This document shows positions 1-5,418 of a stretch of DNA of 8,208 nt, in pieces (position 1 is the stretch's first letter; the number at the start of each line of letters is the position of its first letter). The notes beneath the pieces were generated by a model that was not told the origin of the DNA, ran no database searches, and was given only the letters and a program-made list of their open reading frames with translations. This stretch comes from Gemmatimonadota bacterium (lineage in GTDB: Bacteria > Gemmatimonadota > Gemmatimonadetes > Longimicrobiales > Gaopeijiaceae), in contig JAUXEE010000066.1 of the NCBI GenBank assembly GCA_030618065.1, positions 1 to 8,208 of the forward strand, read 5' to 3'. A program made the position numbers and the translations under genes.

Positions 1-255
1 GAGGACCATTCCCAGAAGGGAGCGAAGGCGAGGGAGAAGAGGAGTATCCAAACTTCCCTCCACCTGCTCTCTGAGGCTGATTTGGGCCGTTTCCCGAGGG
101 GAGATCTCCTTGCCCCCAGGAACCACCGAGGCCTCCGCCCCTCCGCCTGGGACTTCGTCCGGGGAATGTCTCAGGGAACCCGCCAAGGCCCCGGCGCCCA
201 ACAGGAGGGCTGCGACCGCCCAAAGGGCGATGAGGGGGACGGGGGGCCGCTTCAT
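1..255 (-). CDS. Membrane-anchored protein of unknown function (N-terminal 85 residues, cut by window edge)
   Basis: This frame is open from an ATG at 255 to the left edge, exactly 85 codons, with no stop in the window. The start is supported by the ATGA overlap with the stop of the upstream rhomboid gene, the usual sign of translational coupling. The product begins Met-Lys-Arg, then has one hydrophobic segment at about residues 7-26 (rich in Ala, Leu and Gly). A Pro/Gly/Ser/Glu linker follows at about 30-50, then a more helical, charged stretch at about 51-85. It is therefore either exported with an uncleaved signal anchor or has a cleavable signal peptide; no lipobox cysteine is visible. 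I do not recognise the family and no catalytic motif is present in the visible part. The tight coupling suggests a product made together with the rhomboid, possibly a partner or substrate, but that is inference from position only. Confidence 0.7.
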   Translation of the reverse strand, partial: MKRPPVPLIALWAVAALLLGAGALAGSLRHSPDEVPGGGAEASVVPGGKEISPRETAQISLREQVEGSLDTPLLPRLRSLLGMVL

Positions 256-1016
256 TTCAGGATGCCTCCGGATCCGGATCCACTCGAGCTCCATTGCCCG
301 GACCGCTTCGCCCTCACCAGCACTCGGTTCTGGAAGAGCTTCACCATGGCCACACCGGCCCCGAAGCCCCCGATATGGGCCCAGAAGGCGACCCCTCCCC
401 CACCTCCAGGCAGTTGCAGGCTGGAGGATACGACTTGGAGAGCAAACCAATAGAGGAGGAAAAACCAGGCTGGGAGAGGGAAGACCCTGATGACGATGAC
501 GATTATGAAAAGGGTGTGGACCCGGGCCTTCGGGTAGAGGACCAGATAGGCCCCCATGATGGCGCTGATGGCCCCTGAAGCTCCGACCATGGGGAGGGGA
601 GAAGAGGGGTCCGAGGCGATATGGCTACCACCGGCCGCCAGGCCAGCCAGGAGGTAGAAGACCAGGAACCGGCCGTGCCCCATGGAGTCTTCCACATTGT
701 TCCCGAAAATCCACAGGAACCAGAGGTTTCCGATGAGATGCATCCAACTTCCATGGAGGAACATGGATGTGATCAGGGTGGGCCAGGTAAGGCCCCCGAA
801 GCGACAAGGGGTTCCTCCGGGTAGGGAAGCCGCCCCTGTCAGCCGTCCCGTGATCTCGGCCGGGATGGCTCCAAGGGCGCAGACCGAGCCGGTCAACGTC
901 GGTTCGGAGAATCCTCCACCCTGAGCCAGGACCCAAATCCCGATACACACGCCCATGATCAGCACTGTGACCAGCGGGAAGATCTCCGTCGGGTTGTCGT
1001 CGTAGAGGGGGAACAT
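252..1016 (-). CDS. Rhomboid family intramembrane serine protease
   Basis: A polytopic membrane protease of 254 residues expected to cleave transmembrane substrates within the bilayer. The rhomboid signature is complete. GASG (145-148) gives catalytic Ser147, and the AHIGG motif gives catalytic His214. H93 and N97 of the His-x-x-x-Asn motif match the oxyanion/active-site pair of the GlpG family. Hydrophobic segments lie at about 14-31, 92-106, 117-132, 145-162, 168-199 and 208-228, consistent with a six-helix core. The loop between helices 1 and 2 (about 32-85) contains two cysteines, C46 and C71. The tail is a short low-complexity Ser/Gly stretch encoded by repeated GGATCC hexamers. The ATG at 1016 is fixed by an in-frame stop two codons upstream, with a modest GAGG ribosome binding site 4 nt away. 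The gene is divergent from dnaK and overlaps the next minus-strand gene by 4 bp. Family assignment is secure; the substrate is unknown. Confidence 0.93.
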   Translation of the reverse strand: MFPLYDDNPTEIFPLVTVLIMGVCIGIWVLAQGGGFSEPTLTGSVCALGAIPAEITGRLTGAASLPGGTPCRFGGLTWPTLITSMFLHGSWMHLIGNLWFLWIFGNNVEDSMGHGRFLVFYLLAGLAAGGSHIASDPSSPLPMVGASGAISAIMGAYLVLYPKARVHTLFIIVIVIRVFPLPAWFFLLYWFALQVVSSSLQLPGGGGGVAFWAHIGGFGAGVAMVKLFQNRVLVRAKRSGQWSSSGSGSGGILK

Positions 1017-1138
1017 GGGGCCTCAGCCGGAAGGGGATTGAAGGAACAGGATAGGAAGTGTCCGCTCGGCAGGCCAGCCCGGGCCTGAGAACTCCTATCT
1101 GGGGGCCATGCCTCCGCCTCTGATTCCCCTCCAATCCA

Positions 1139-1189
1139 CGCCATACTGGCAGAACGGAGGCGAGAACCCGCCATTCTGGCAAGAAACGG
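1139..1189. repeat. Pair of dyad boxes 30 bp apart in the rhomboid/dnaK spacer (candidate operator)
   Basis: CGCCATACTGGCA (from 1139) and CGCCATTCTGGCA (from 1169) match at 12 of 13 positions. They start exactly 30 bp apart, about three helical turns, so both would lie on the same DNA face. Similarity continues to the right as gAACGG and aGAAACGG with single-base gaps. Each core is itself a dyad, GCCA-N3-TGGC (1140-1150 and 1170-1180), as expected for a dimeric regulator. The boxes do not resemble CIRCE, CtsR or HspR sites as I know them. They could serve dnaK, the divergent rhomboid gene, or both. Confidence 0.45.
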
Positions 1190-1211
1190 CGCCCAAAACC
1201 GGGTGGGTCCA

Positions 1212-1227
1212 CGGCACAGAGGTTGCT
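1212..1227 (+). promoter_or_regulatory. Candidate sigma-54-type -24/-12 promoter upstream of dnaK
   Basis: CGGCACA-N4-TTGCT fits the consensus TGGCACG-N4-TTGCW, with the GG and GC dinucleotides in exact register and only two mismatches. Transcription would start near 1238, giving a leader of about 71 nt before the dnaK ATG. The two dyad boxes would then lie centred near -93 and -63, within the range of enhancer-binding-protein sites. I found no convincing sigma-70 or sigma-32 promoter for dnaK in this spacer. A chance match remains possible, so the call is tentative. Confidence 0.28.
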
Positions 1228-1308
1228 TCGGACTCTTGAGAATCCAGATAGGGGCCTCCGGCGGGGGCCACGCTAAAACGTAAGCAGACCAGCAAACAAG
1301 GAGCAGTC

Positions 1309-3255
1309 ATGGGCAAGGTAATCGGGATCGACCTGGGAACCACGAATTCGGTCGTGGCGGTCATGGAGGGCGGAGAGCCCGTCGTGATCCCCAATTCTGA
1401 GGGTGGACGGACCACACCTTCCGTGGTGGCGTTCACCAAGGACAACGAGCGTCTCGTGGGCCAGGTGGCCCGACGGCAAGCCATAACCAACCCCAAGAAC
1501 ACCGTCTTTTCCATCAAACGGTTCATGGGCCGAAAGGCCTCGGAGGTGGCTCACGAGAAGAAGCTCGTGCCGTACGAGGTCACCGCCGATGGGCAGGATC
1601 GGGTGCAGGTGAACCTTCCCAACGCCGGGAAGACCTTCACCCCTCCTGAAATCTCCGCCATGATCCTCCAGAAGATGAAACAAACCGCCGAGGACTACCT
1701 GGGTACGACCGTGACCCAAGCCGTGGTCACGGTCCCGGCCTACTTCAACGATGCTCAGCGCCAGGCCACCAAGGACGCCGGGAAGATCTCCGGGCTGGAG
1801 GTCCTCCGGATCATCAACGAGCCCACGGCTGCATCCCTGGCCTACGGCCTGGAGAGGAAGGAAGACCAGAAGATCGCCGTCTTCGACCTGGGTGGGGGAA
1901 CCTACGACATCTCCATCCTGGAGCTCGGGGAGGGCGTCTTCGAGGTGAAGTCCACCAACGGAGACACCCATCTGGGTGGAGACGACCTGGACCAGCGGGT
2001 CATCGGCTGGCTGGTGGCGGAGTTCAAGAAGGACCAGGGCATCGACCTCTCCCAGGACGCCATGGCCCTTCAGCGCCTGAAGGAAGCCGCAGAGAAGGCC
2101 AAGATGGAACTGTCCAGCACCATGCAAACGGACATCAACCTCCCCTTCATCACAGCTACCCAGGACGGCCCGAAACACCTGAACTACTCGCTGAGCCGCT
2201 CCAAGTTCGAGCAGCTAGTGGATGACGAGATGCAGCGCCTGGTACCTCCGATGGAGCAGGCTCTGAAAGATGCCGGGCTCACCAAAGACGAAATCGACGA
2301 GGTGGTTCTGGTGGGTGGATCGACCCGGATCCCCAAGGTTCAGGAAATCGTCAAGGAGTTCTGGGGAAAGGAGCCCCACAGGGGCGTGAACCCCGACGAA
2401 GTCGTGGCCGTTGGGGCCGCCATCCAGGGAGGAGTCCTGGCAGGCGAAGTCACGGATGTCCTCCTTCTGGACGTGATACCTCTTTCTTTGGGCATCGAGA
2501 CCCTGGGGGGAGTCATGACCCCCCTCATAGAGAGAAACACCACCATCCCCACCAAGAAGGCCGAGGTCTTCTCCACGGCTGAGGACAACCAGACCACAGT
2601 GGAGATCCATGTTCTCCAGGGTGAGCGGAAGATGGCCCTGGACAACAAGACCATCGGGAAGTTCCAGCTCACCGGTATTCCGCCGGCCCCAAGGGGATTG
2701 CCCCAGGTCGAGGTCACCTTCGACATCGATGCCAACGGGATCCTCCACGTCTCGGCCAAGGACCGAACGACGGGCAAGGAGCAGAAGATTCGCATCGAGG
2801 CATCCAGCGGCCTCTCGGACGCTGAAATCGACCGGATGGTGACAGAGGCCGAAGCCCACGCCACCGAGGACGAAGAGCGGCGGGCGAAGGTGGAGGCCAG
2901 GAATCAGCTCGACTCCCTGGTCTACCAGGTGGAGAAGGACTCCGGGGAATGGGGCGACAAGGTCTCCGAAGGGACCCGGGAGCACCTGAACGAGGCGGTG
3001 GGGAAAGCCAAGGAGGCTCTCAAGGGGGATGATACGGCAATCATCAACCAGGCCCGGGACGAGCTTATGCAGGCCTTCAGCGCAGCAGGCCAGGAGATGT
3101 ACCAGACCCAGGCGACCGAGGCGGGGCCCGCCGGTGAGGGGATGCCGGACATGGAGGACATGGGCTCAGCCGGAGAGACGGAGGAGGAAGAAACGCCCGA
3201 GGGAGAGGAAGAGGTGGTGGAGGCTGATTACGAGATCGTGGACGAAGAGAAGTAA
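1309..3255 (+). CDS. dnaK: Molecular chaperone DnaK (Hsp70)
   Basis: ATP-driven cytosolic chaperone of 648 residues, full length for the family. The nucleotide-binding domain (about 1-383) shows the phosphate-1 motif IGIDLGTTNS (5-14), K70 and E171 in their family positions, the phosphate-2 motif VFDLGGGTYD (191-200) and the adenosine motif VLVGGSTRIP (333-342). The hydrophobic interdomain linker VLLLDVIPLSLG (384-395) leads to the substrate-binding beta domain. A helical lid follows from about 500, then an acidic Glu-rich tail ending VDEEK. The ATG at 1309 has AAGGAG at 1298-1303, 5 nt away. No grpE or dnaJ lies within the window on either side, so dnaK appears to be its own unit, closed by a hairpin terminator 20 bp downstream. 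No CIRCE repeat precedes it; control may come from the dyad boxes and -24/-12 candidate upstream. Identity is certain. Confidence 0.99.
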   Translation: MGKVIGIDLGTTNSVVAVMEGGEPVVIPNSEGGRTTPSVVAFTKDNERLVGQVARRQAITNPKNTVFSIKRFMGRKASEVAHEKKLVPYEVTADGQDRVQVNLPNAGKTFTPPEISAMILQKMKQTAEDYLGTTVTQAVVTVPAYFNDAQRQATKDAGKISGLEVLRIINEPTAASLAYGLERKEDQKIAVFDLGGGTYDISILELGEGVFEVKSTNGDTHLGGDDLDQRVIGWLVAEFKKDQGIDLSQDAMALQRLKEAAEKAKMELSSTMQTDINLPFITATQDGPKHLNYSLSRSKFEQLVDDEMQRLVPPMEQALKDAGLTKDEIDEVVLVGGSTRIPKVQEIVKEFWGKEPHRGVNPDEVVAVGAAIQGGVLAGEVTDVLLLDVIPLSLGIETLGGVMTPLIERNTTIPTKKAEVFSTAEDNQTTVEIHVLQGERKMALDNKTIGKFQLTGIPPAPRGLPQVEVTFDIDANGILHVSAKDRTTGKEQKIRIEASSGLSDAEIDRMVTEAEAHATEDEERRAKVEARNQLDSLVYQVEKDSGEWGDKVSEGTREHLNEAVGKAKEALKGDDTAIINQARDELMQAFSAAGQEMYQTQATEAGPAGEGMPDMEDMGSAGETEEEETPEGEEEVVEADYEIVDEEK

Positions 3256-3275
3256 GGCCCTCCACACCGAGTCAG

Positions 3276-3312
3276 GGGGTGGTCGGCCGGACAACGGTCG
3301 ACCACCCCTTTC
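3276..3312 (+). terminator. Hairpin terminator after dnaK
   Basis: GGGGTGGTCGGCCG (3276-3289) pairs with the 14 bases at 3295-3308 through 13 Watson-Crick pairs and one G-U pair, around a 5-nt GACAA loop. A short, imperfect T-rich tail follows (TTTCTCATCTC). It begins 20 bp after the dnaK stop. About 20 bp further on, a tiny CAGG-ATG-CCTG stem is followed by seven T residues (3334-3340), which may act as a back-up release site. Confidence 0.75.
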
Positions 3313-3364
3313 TCATCTCAACAGGATGCCTGGTTTTTTTCGGTGGGATTCTGCTGGGTTCCCA

Positions 3365-3413
3365 GGAAGGGATCCTCCGGATCTTCCCTCCAGGGCTCTG
3401 GGTAGAAGAGCCC
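3365..3413 (+). other. Two successive inverted repeats in the dnaK-htrA spacer
   Basis: The first can fold as GGAAG-(GG bulge)-ATCC with GGAT-CTTCC around a 3-nt loop (3365-3387). The second is a perfect 7-7-7 inverted repeat, GGGCTCT at 3393-3399 and AGAGCCC at 3407-3413, with a 7-nt loop. Neither is followed by a T tract, so they are not obvious terminators. They lie about 100-150 bp upstream of the htrA start and could be protein-binding sites or RNA structure. The function is unknown and chance cannot be excluded in GC-rich DNA. Confidence 0.3.
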
Positions 3414-3448
3414 AGAAGCGGTAGAGCAGAAGCCCTTCAAACCATTAT

Positions 3449-3493
3449 GTTGGTTATCATTGCGTTGGATATCGTTGTGCCGGATATCATTTT
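3449..3493 (+). repeat. Three tandem 15-bp repeats immediately upstream of htrA
   Basis: GTTGGTTATCATTGC, GTTGGATATCGTTGT and GCCGGATATCATTTT follow each other without gaps. Units 1 and 2 match at 12 of 15 positions, units 2 and 3 at 11 of 15. All contain GG-x-TATC-R-TT, and two contain the palindrome GATATC. Each unit carries a -10-like TATC[A/G]T hexamer. A weaker fourth copy (about 8 of 15) may precede at 3434-3448. The segment is much more AT-rich than its surroundings. A 15-bp period is about 1.5 helical turns, so successive units would face opposite sides of the DNA. Confidence 0.6.
3461..3490 (+). promoter_or_regulatory. Probable promoter of htrA
   Basis: TTGCGT (3461-3466) and TATCAT (3485-3490) form a sigma-70-like pair with an 18-bp spacer, matching 3 of 6 and 5 of 6 consensus bases. 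Both elements fall inside the 15-bp tandem repeat. The start point would be near 3497, giving a very short leader with the AAGGGAG ribosome binding site at 3500-3506. The terminator after dnaK makes a promoter here necessary. The exact choice of hexamers is uncertain because all three repeat units offer a -10-like sequence. Confidence 0.4.
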
Positions 3494-3513
3494 TTTCTTA
3501 AGGGAGTGCTTCC

Positions 3514-5076
3514 ATGTTTGACCCGTTGCGGGCGAAGGGCCGAGTCATTCTCACGATTGCTTTGGGATTCATCGGAGGATTGGGATTGGCCTCCGGGTTG
3601 GGTTGGACCGGCCCAACGTACGCCATGCCCAGCGTTGCGCAGGCGCCCCAAGTCAGTGAAGAGGCTGTCCGTCCGGCTCTGGACCTGAGTGAAGCCTTCG
3701 CCAATGCCGCTGAGGCTGTGACCCCCGCCGTGGTCCGAATCGAGGTGACCTCCACTCGGAGAATCACCGCCCGGAGCATGCGCATTCCCGAGGAGTTCCG
3801 TCCTTTCTTTGATATCCCCGAGTCAGGGGAGCCTCAGGAGAGGCCGGTTCAGGGTGGAGGATCGGGTTTCCTCATCTCTCAGGACGGGTATATCCTCACC
3901 AACGACCATGTGGTGGGGGACGCTGACGAGATCCGGGTTTACCTCACCGACGGCCGCTATTTCATCGCCTCCCTGGTGGGAACCGACCCCACGACCGACG
4001 TGGCGGTGGTCAAGATCGAAGAAGACGGCCTGCCCTTCCTGAGTCTGGGGAGCTCCGCCGACCTCAGGGTCGGGGAGTGGGTCCTGGCCATCGGGAACCC
4101 GGGCTTCGGGGGAGGCGCCGCTTCCGCCGACGATCTGGATTACACGGTGACGGCGGGGATCGTCAGCGCCAAGGGGCGGCCTCTGCGCCTCATCCAATCG
4201 GAGCTTCTGCAAGACCCGGACTTCGGAGGAGATGCGGGTTATGCCATCGAGAATTACATCCAAACCGATGCCGTTATCAACCGAGGGAATTCGGGTGGGC
4301 CCCTGGTGAACATTCTGGGCCAGGCCGTGGGTATCAACTCGGCAATCTTCTCACCCAGCGGCACGTACGTAGGATATGGATTCGCCATTCCCATCGACCT
4401 GGCCGGCCGGGTCATGGAGGACCTCATCGAATACGGACGGGTCCGGAGGGCATGGCTGGGGGTTCAGATCGAGGAAATCGCTCCGGAAGATCAGGAGGCC
4501 TTCAACCTCCCCAAGGTAGCGGGGGTCCTGATTCAGGAGGCGACCGACGGCGGTCCGGCAGAGGGCGCAGGGCTCCGGCAGGGAGACGTGCTCTACTCTG
4601 TGAATGGCACCGTGGTCTCCAGCCCCAACGGCCTCCAGAACCTCATCGCCCAGAAACGGCCCCGGGACGAGGTCACCGTGCGAATCTACAGGAACGGGTC
4701 GCCAAGGGATGTCCAGATCCGTCTGGGTGAGGCGCCCCTCAACCAGAGCGTCCAACCCCCTCCCGAAGCTGAACAGCCGACGGCCGAAGAAAAGCTGGGA
4801 ATCGGGGTGCGAGAGCTCACGGATGAGCTCGTGGGTCGGTCGGGATTCGAGAACCCGGGAGGGGTGATTATCACGGAAGTCACACCCTTGGGTCCCGCGG
4901 CCCGTCGTTTGGTACCTCCAGGGGTGAAGATTCTGGAAATCGACGGGGAGTCTGTCCAAACCCCCGATGACGTGAAGAGGATCCTCGGCGCCGTCGACTC
5001 CGGCGACGTGGTCTCACTCCGGTTGGGTTACCCTGACGGGACCACCCGAATCGTGAACGTCCGGGCAGCCGGCTAG
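3514..5076 (+). CDS. htrA: HtrA/Deg-family periplasmic serine protease with two PDZ domains
   Basis: ATP-independent protease/chaperone of the cell envelope, 520 residues. A signal or anchor segment lies at about 11-30, with a possible cleavage site after TYA (34-36). The trypsin-like domain (about 60-305) has the triad His132 (TNDHVV), Asp162 (TTDVAV) and Ser260 (RGNSGGPL). PDZ1 spans about 313-405 and PDZ2 about 427-515, joined by a Pro/Glu-rich linker. Two loops are longer than in E. coli DegP as I recall it: the stretch after GNP (about 197-210) and the one between AKGR and ENYIQTD (about 223-245). The second corresponds to the L3 sensor loop. The ATG at 3514 has AAGGGAG 7 nt upstream. 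The gene stands alone between two terminators. Two PDZ domains and the catalytic core identify the family; I cannot separate DegP-, DegQ- or MucD-type function from sequence. Confidence 0.95.
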   Translation: MFDPLRAKGRVILTIALGFIGGLGLASGLGWTGPTYAMPSVAQAPQVSEEAVRPALDLSEAFANAAEAVTPAVVRIEVTSTRRITARSMRIPEEFRPFFDIPESGEPQERPVQGGGSGFLISQDGYILTNDHVVGDADEIRVYLTDGRYFIASLVGTDPTTDVAVVKIEEDGLPFLSLGSSADLRVGEWVLAIGNPGFGGGAASADDLDYTVTAGIVSAKGRPLRLIQSELLQDPDFGGDAGYAIENYIQTDAVINRGNSGGPLVNILGQAVGINSAIFSPSGTYVGYGFAIPIDLAGRVMEDLIEYGRVRRAWLGVQIEEIAPEDQEAFNLPKVAGVLIQEATDGGPAEGAGLRQGDVLYSVNGTVVSSPNGLQNLIAQKRPRDEVTVRIYRNGSPRDVQIRLGEAPLNQSVQPPPEAEQPTAEEKLGIGVRELTDELVGRSGFENPGGVIITEVTPLGPAARRLVPPGVKILEIDGESVQTPDDVKRILGAVDSGDVVSLRLGYPDGTTRIVNVRAAG

Positions 5077-5102
5077 GAGCCTGATTCATCCGAAAACATC
5101 AC

Positions 5103-5146
5103 CGCCCGCCCCGGGAGAAACCCCGGGGCGGGCGTATTGTTTTCTC
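5103..5146 (+). terminator. Strong rho-independent terminator after htrA
   Basis: CGCCCGCCCCGGG (5103-5115) pairs perfectly over 13 bp with 5122-5134 around a 6-nt AGAAAC loop. A T-rich tail, TATTGTTTTCTCC, follows. It begins 26 bp after the htrA stop and separates htrA from the tRNA/tig unit. Confidence 0.92.
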
Positions 5147-5213
5147 CTCAGAGTCAGGAATTCCTCGAGGGCCGATGCAGACGAGCCCCCTCCGGCCCCG
5201 CAAATCCCCCGTA

Positions 5214-5241
5214 TTGATGCCTCTAGCACCCGTGTTATCTT
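5214..5241 (+). promoter_or_regulatory. Probable promoter of the tRNA-Leu(-tig) unit
   Basis: TTGATG (5214-5219) and TATCTT (5236-5241) are separated by 16 bp. The -10 is preceded by TGT, an extended -10 TGn motif. Transcription would start near 5248, about 24 nt before the mature tRNA. A small GCGA/TCGC stem can form in this leader. The rest of the 5147-5213 spacer shows only a 10-bp palindrome, AGGAATTCCT at 5156-5165, of no known meaning. Confidence 0.5.
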
Positions 5242-5271
5242 TGGTTTATGCGACTTTTCGCGGCGTCAGGA

Positions 5272-5353
5272 GCGAAAGTGGCGGAACTGGTAGACGCGCG
5301 AGATTTAGGATCTCGTGGCTTAGGCCGTGGGGGTTCGAGTCCCCCCTTTCGCA
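5272..5353 (+). tRNA. tRNA-Leu (anticodon UAG)
   Basis: A full cloverleaf can be drawn. The acceptor stem GCGAAAG (5272-5278) pairs with CTTTCGC (5346-5352), with A at 5353 as the discriminator base typical of leucine tRNAs. The anticodon stem CGAGA/TCTCG holds the loop TTTAGGA, giving anticodon TAG, which reads CUA and, through wobble, other CUN codons. An extended variable region (class II, as in tRNA-Leu) precedes the T arm GGGGG-TTCGAGT-CCCCC. The 3' CCA is not encoded (TTT follows), so CCA must be added by the nucleotidyltransferase. Confidence 0.97.
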
Positions 5354-5418
5354 TTTAGTATGCTCTACATCCTTAAATGTTTGTTTGAATCCTTCATCAT
5401 TTTTCAATCGAGTTGGGA

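Noticed and set aside
625..1212. 195-codon minus-strand frame overlapping the rhomboid gene, and long minus-strand frames across dnaK, htrA and tig
   Set aside because: These are antisense or frame-shifted shadows of well-supported genes; their translations are low-complexity, without recognisable motifs.
1094..1252. 9-bp inverted repeat CCTATCTGG / CCAGATAGG in the dnaK-rhomboid spacer
   Set aside because: The arms are about 140 bp apart with no flanking extension; a match of this size is reasonably likely by chance in a 290-bp spacer.
1231..1260. Sigma-32-like promoter for dnaK (CTCTTGAG as -35)
   Set aside because: No CCCCAT-like -10 lies at a suitable distance; the sequence there is GGGGCCTCCG.
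1017..1308. CIRCE (HrcA) or HspR operator upstream of dnaK
   Set aside because: No TTAGCACTC-N9-GAGTGCTAA pair was found, and only a CTTGAG half-site resembling HAIR is present.
3279..3521. 80-codon GTG-initiated frame with two hydrophobic stretches between dnaK and htrA
   Set aside because: It starts inside the dnaK terminator hairpin, has no good ribosome binding site, ends inside htrA, and its second hydrophobic stretch is simply the 15-bp tandem repeat read in frame. A small membrane protein cannot be fully excluded.
5156..5165. 10-bp palindrome AGGAATTCCT after the htrA terminator
   Set aside because: A single short palindrome with no second copy and no positional link to a promoter; likely chance.
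5413..5418. TTG start two codons upstream for trigger factor
   Set aside because: No purine-rich site precedes it at a workable distance; the ATG at 5419 has GAG 6 nt upstream and is preferred, though the difference is only two residues.
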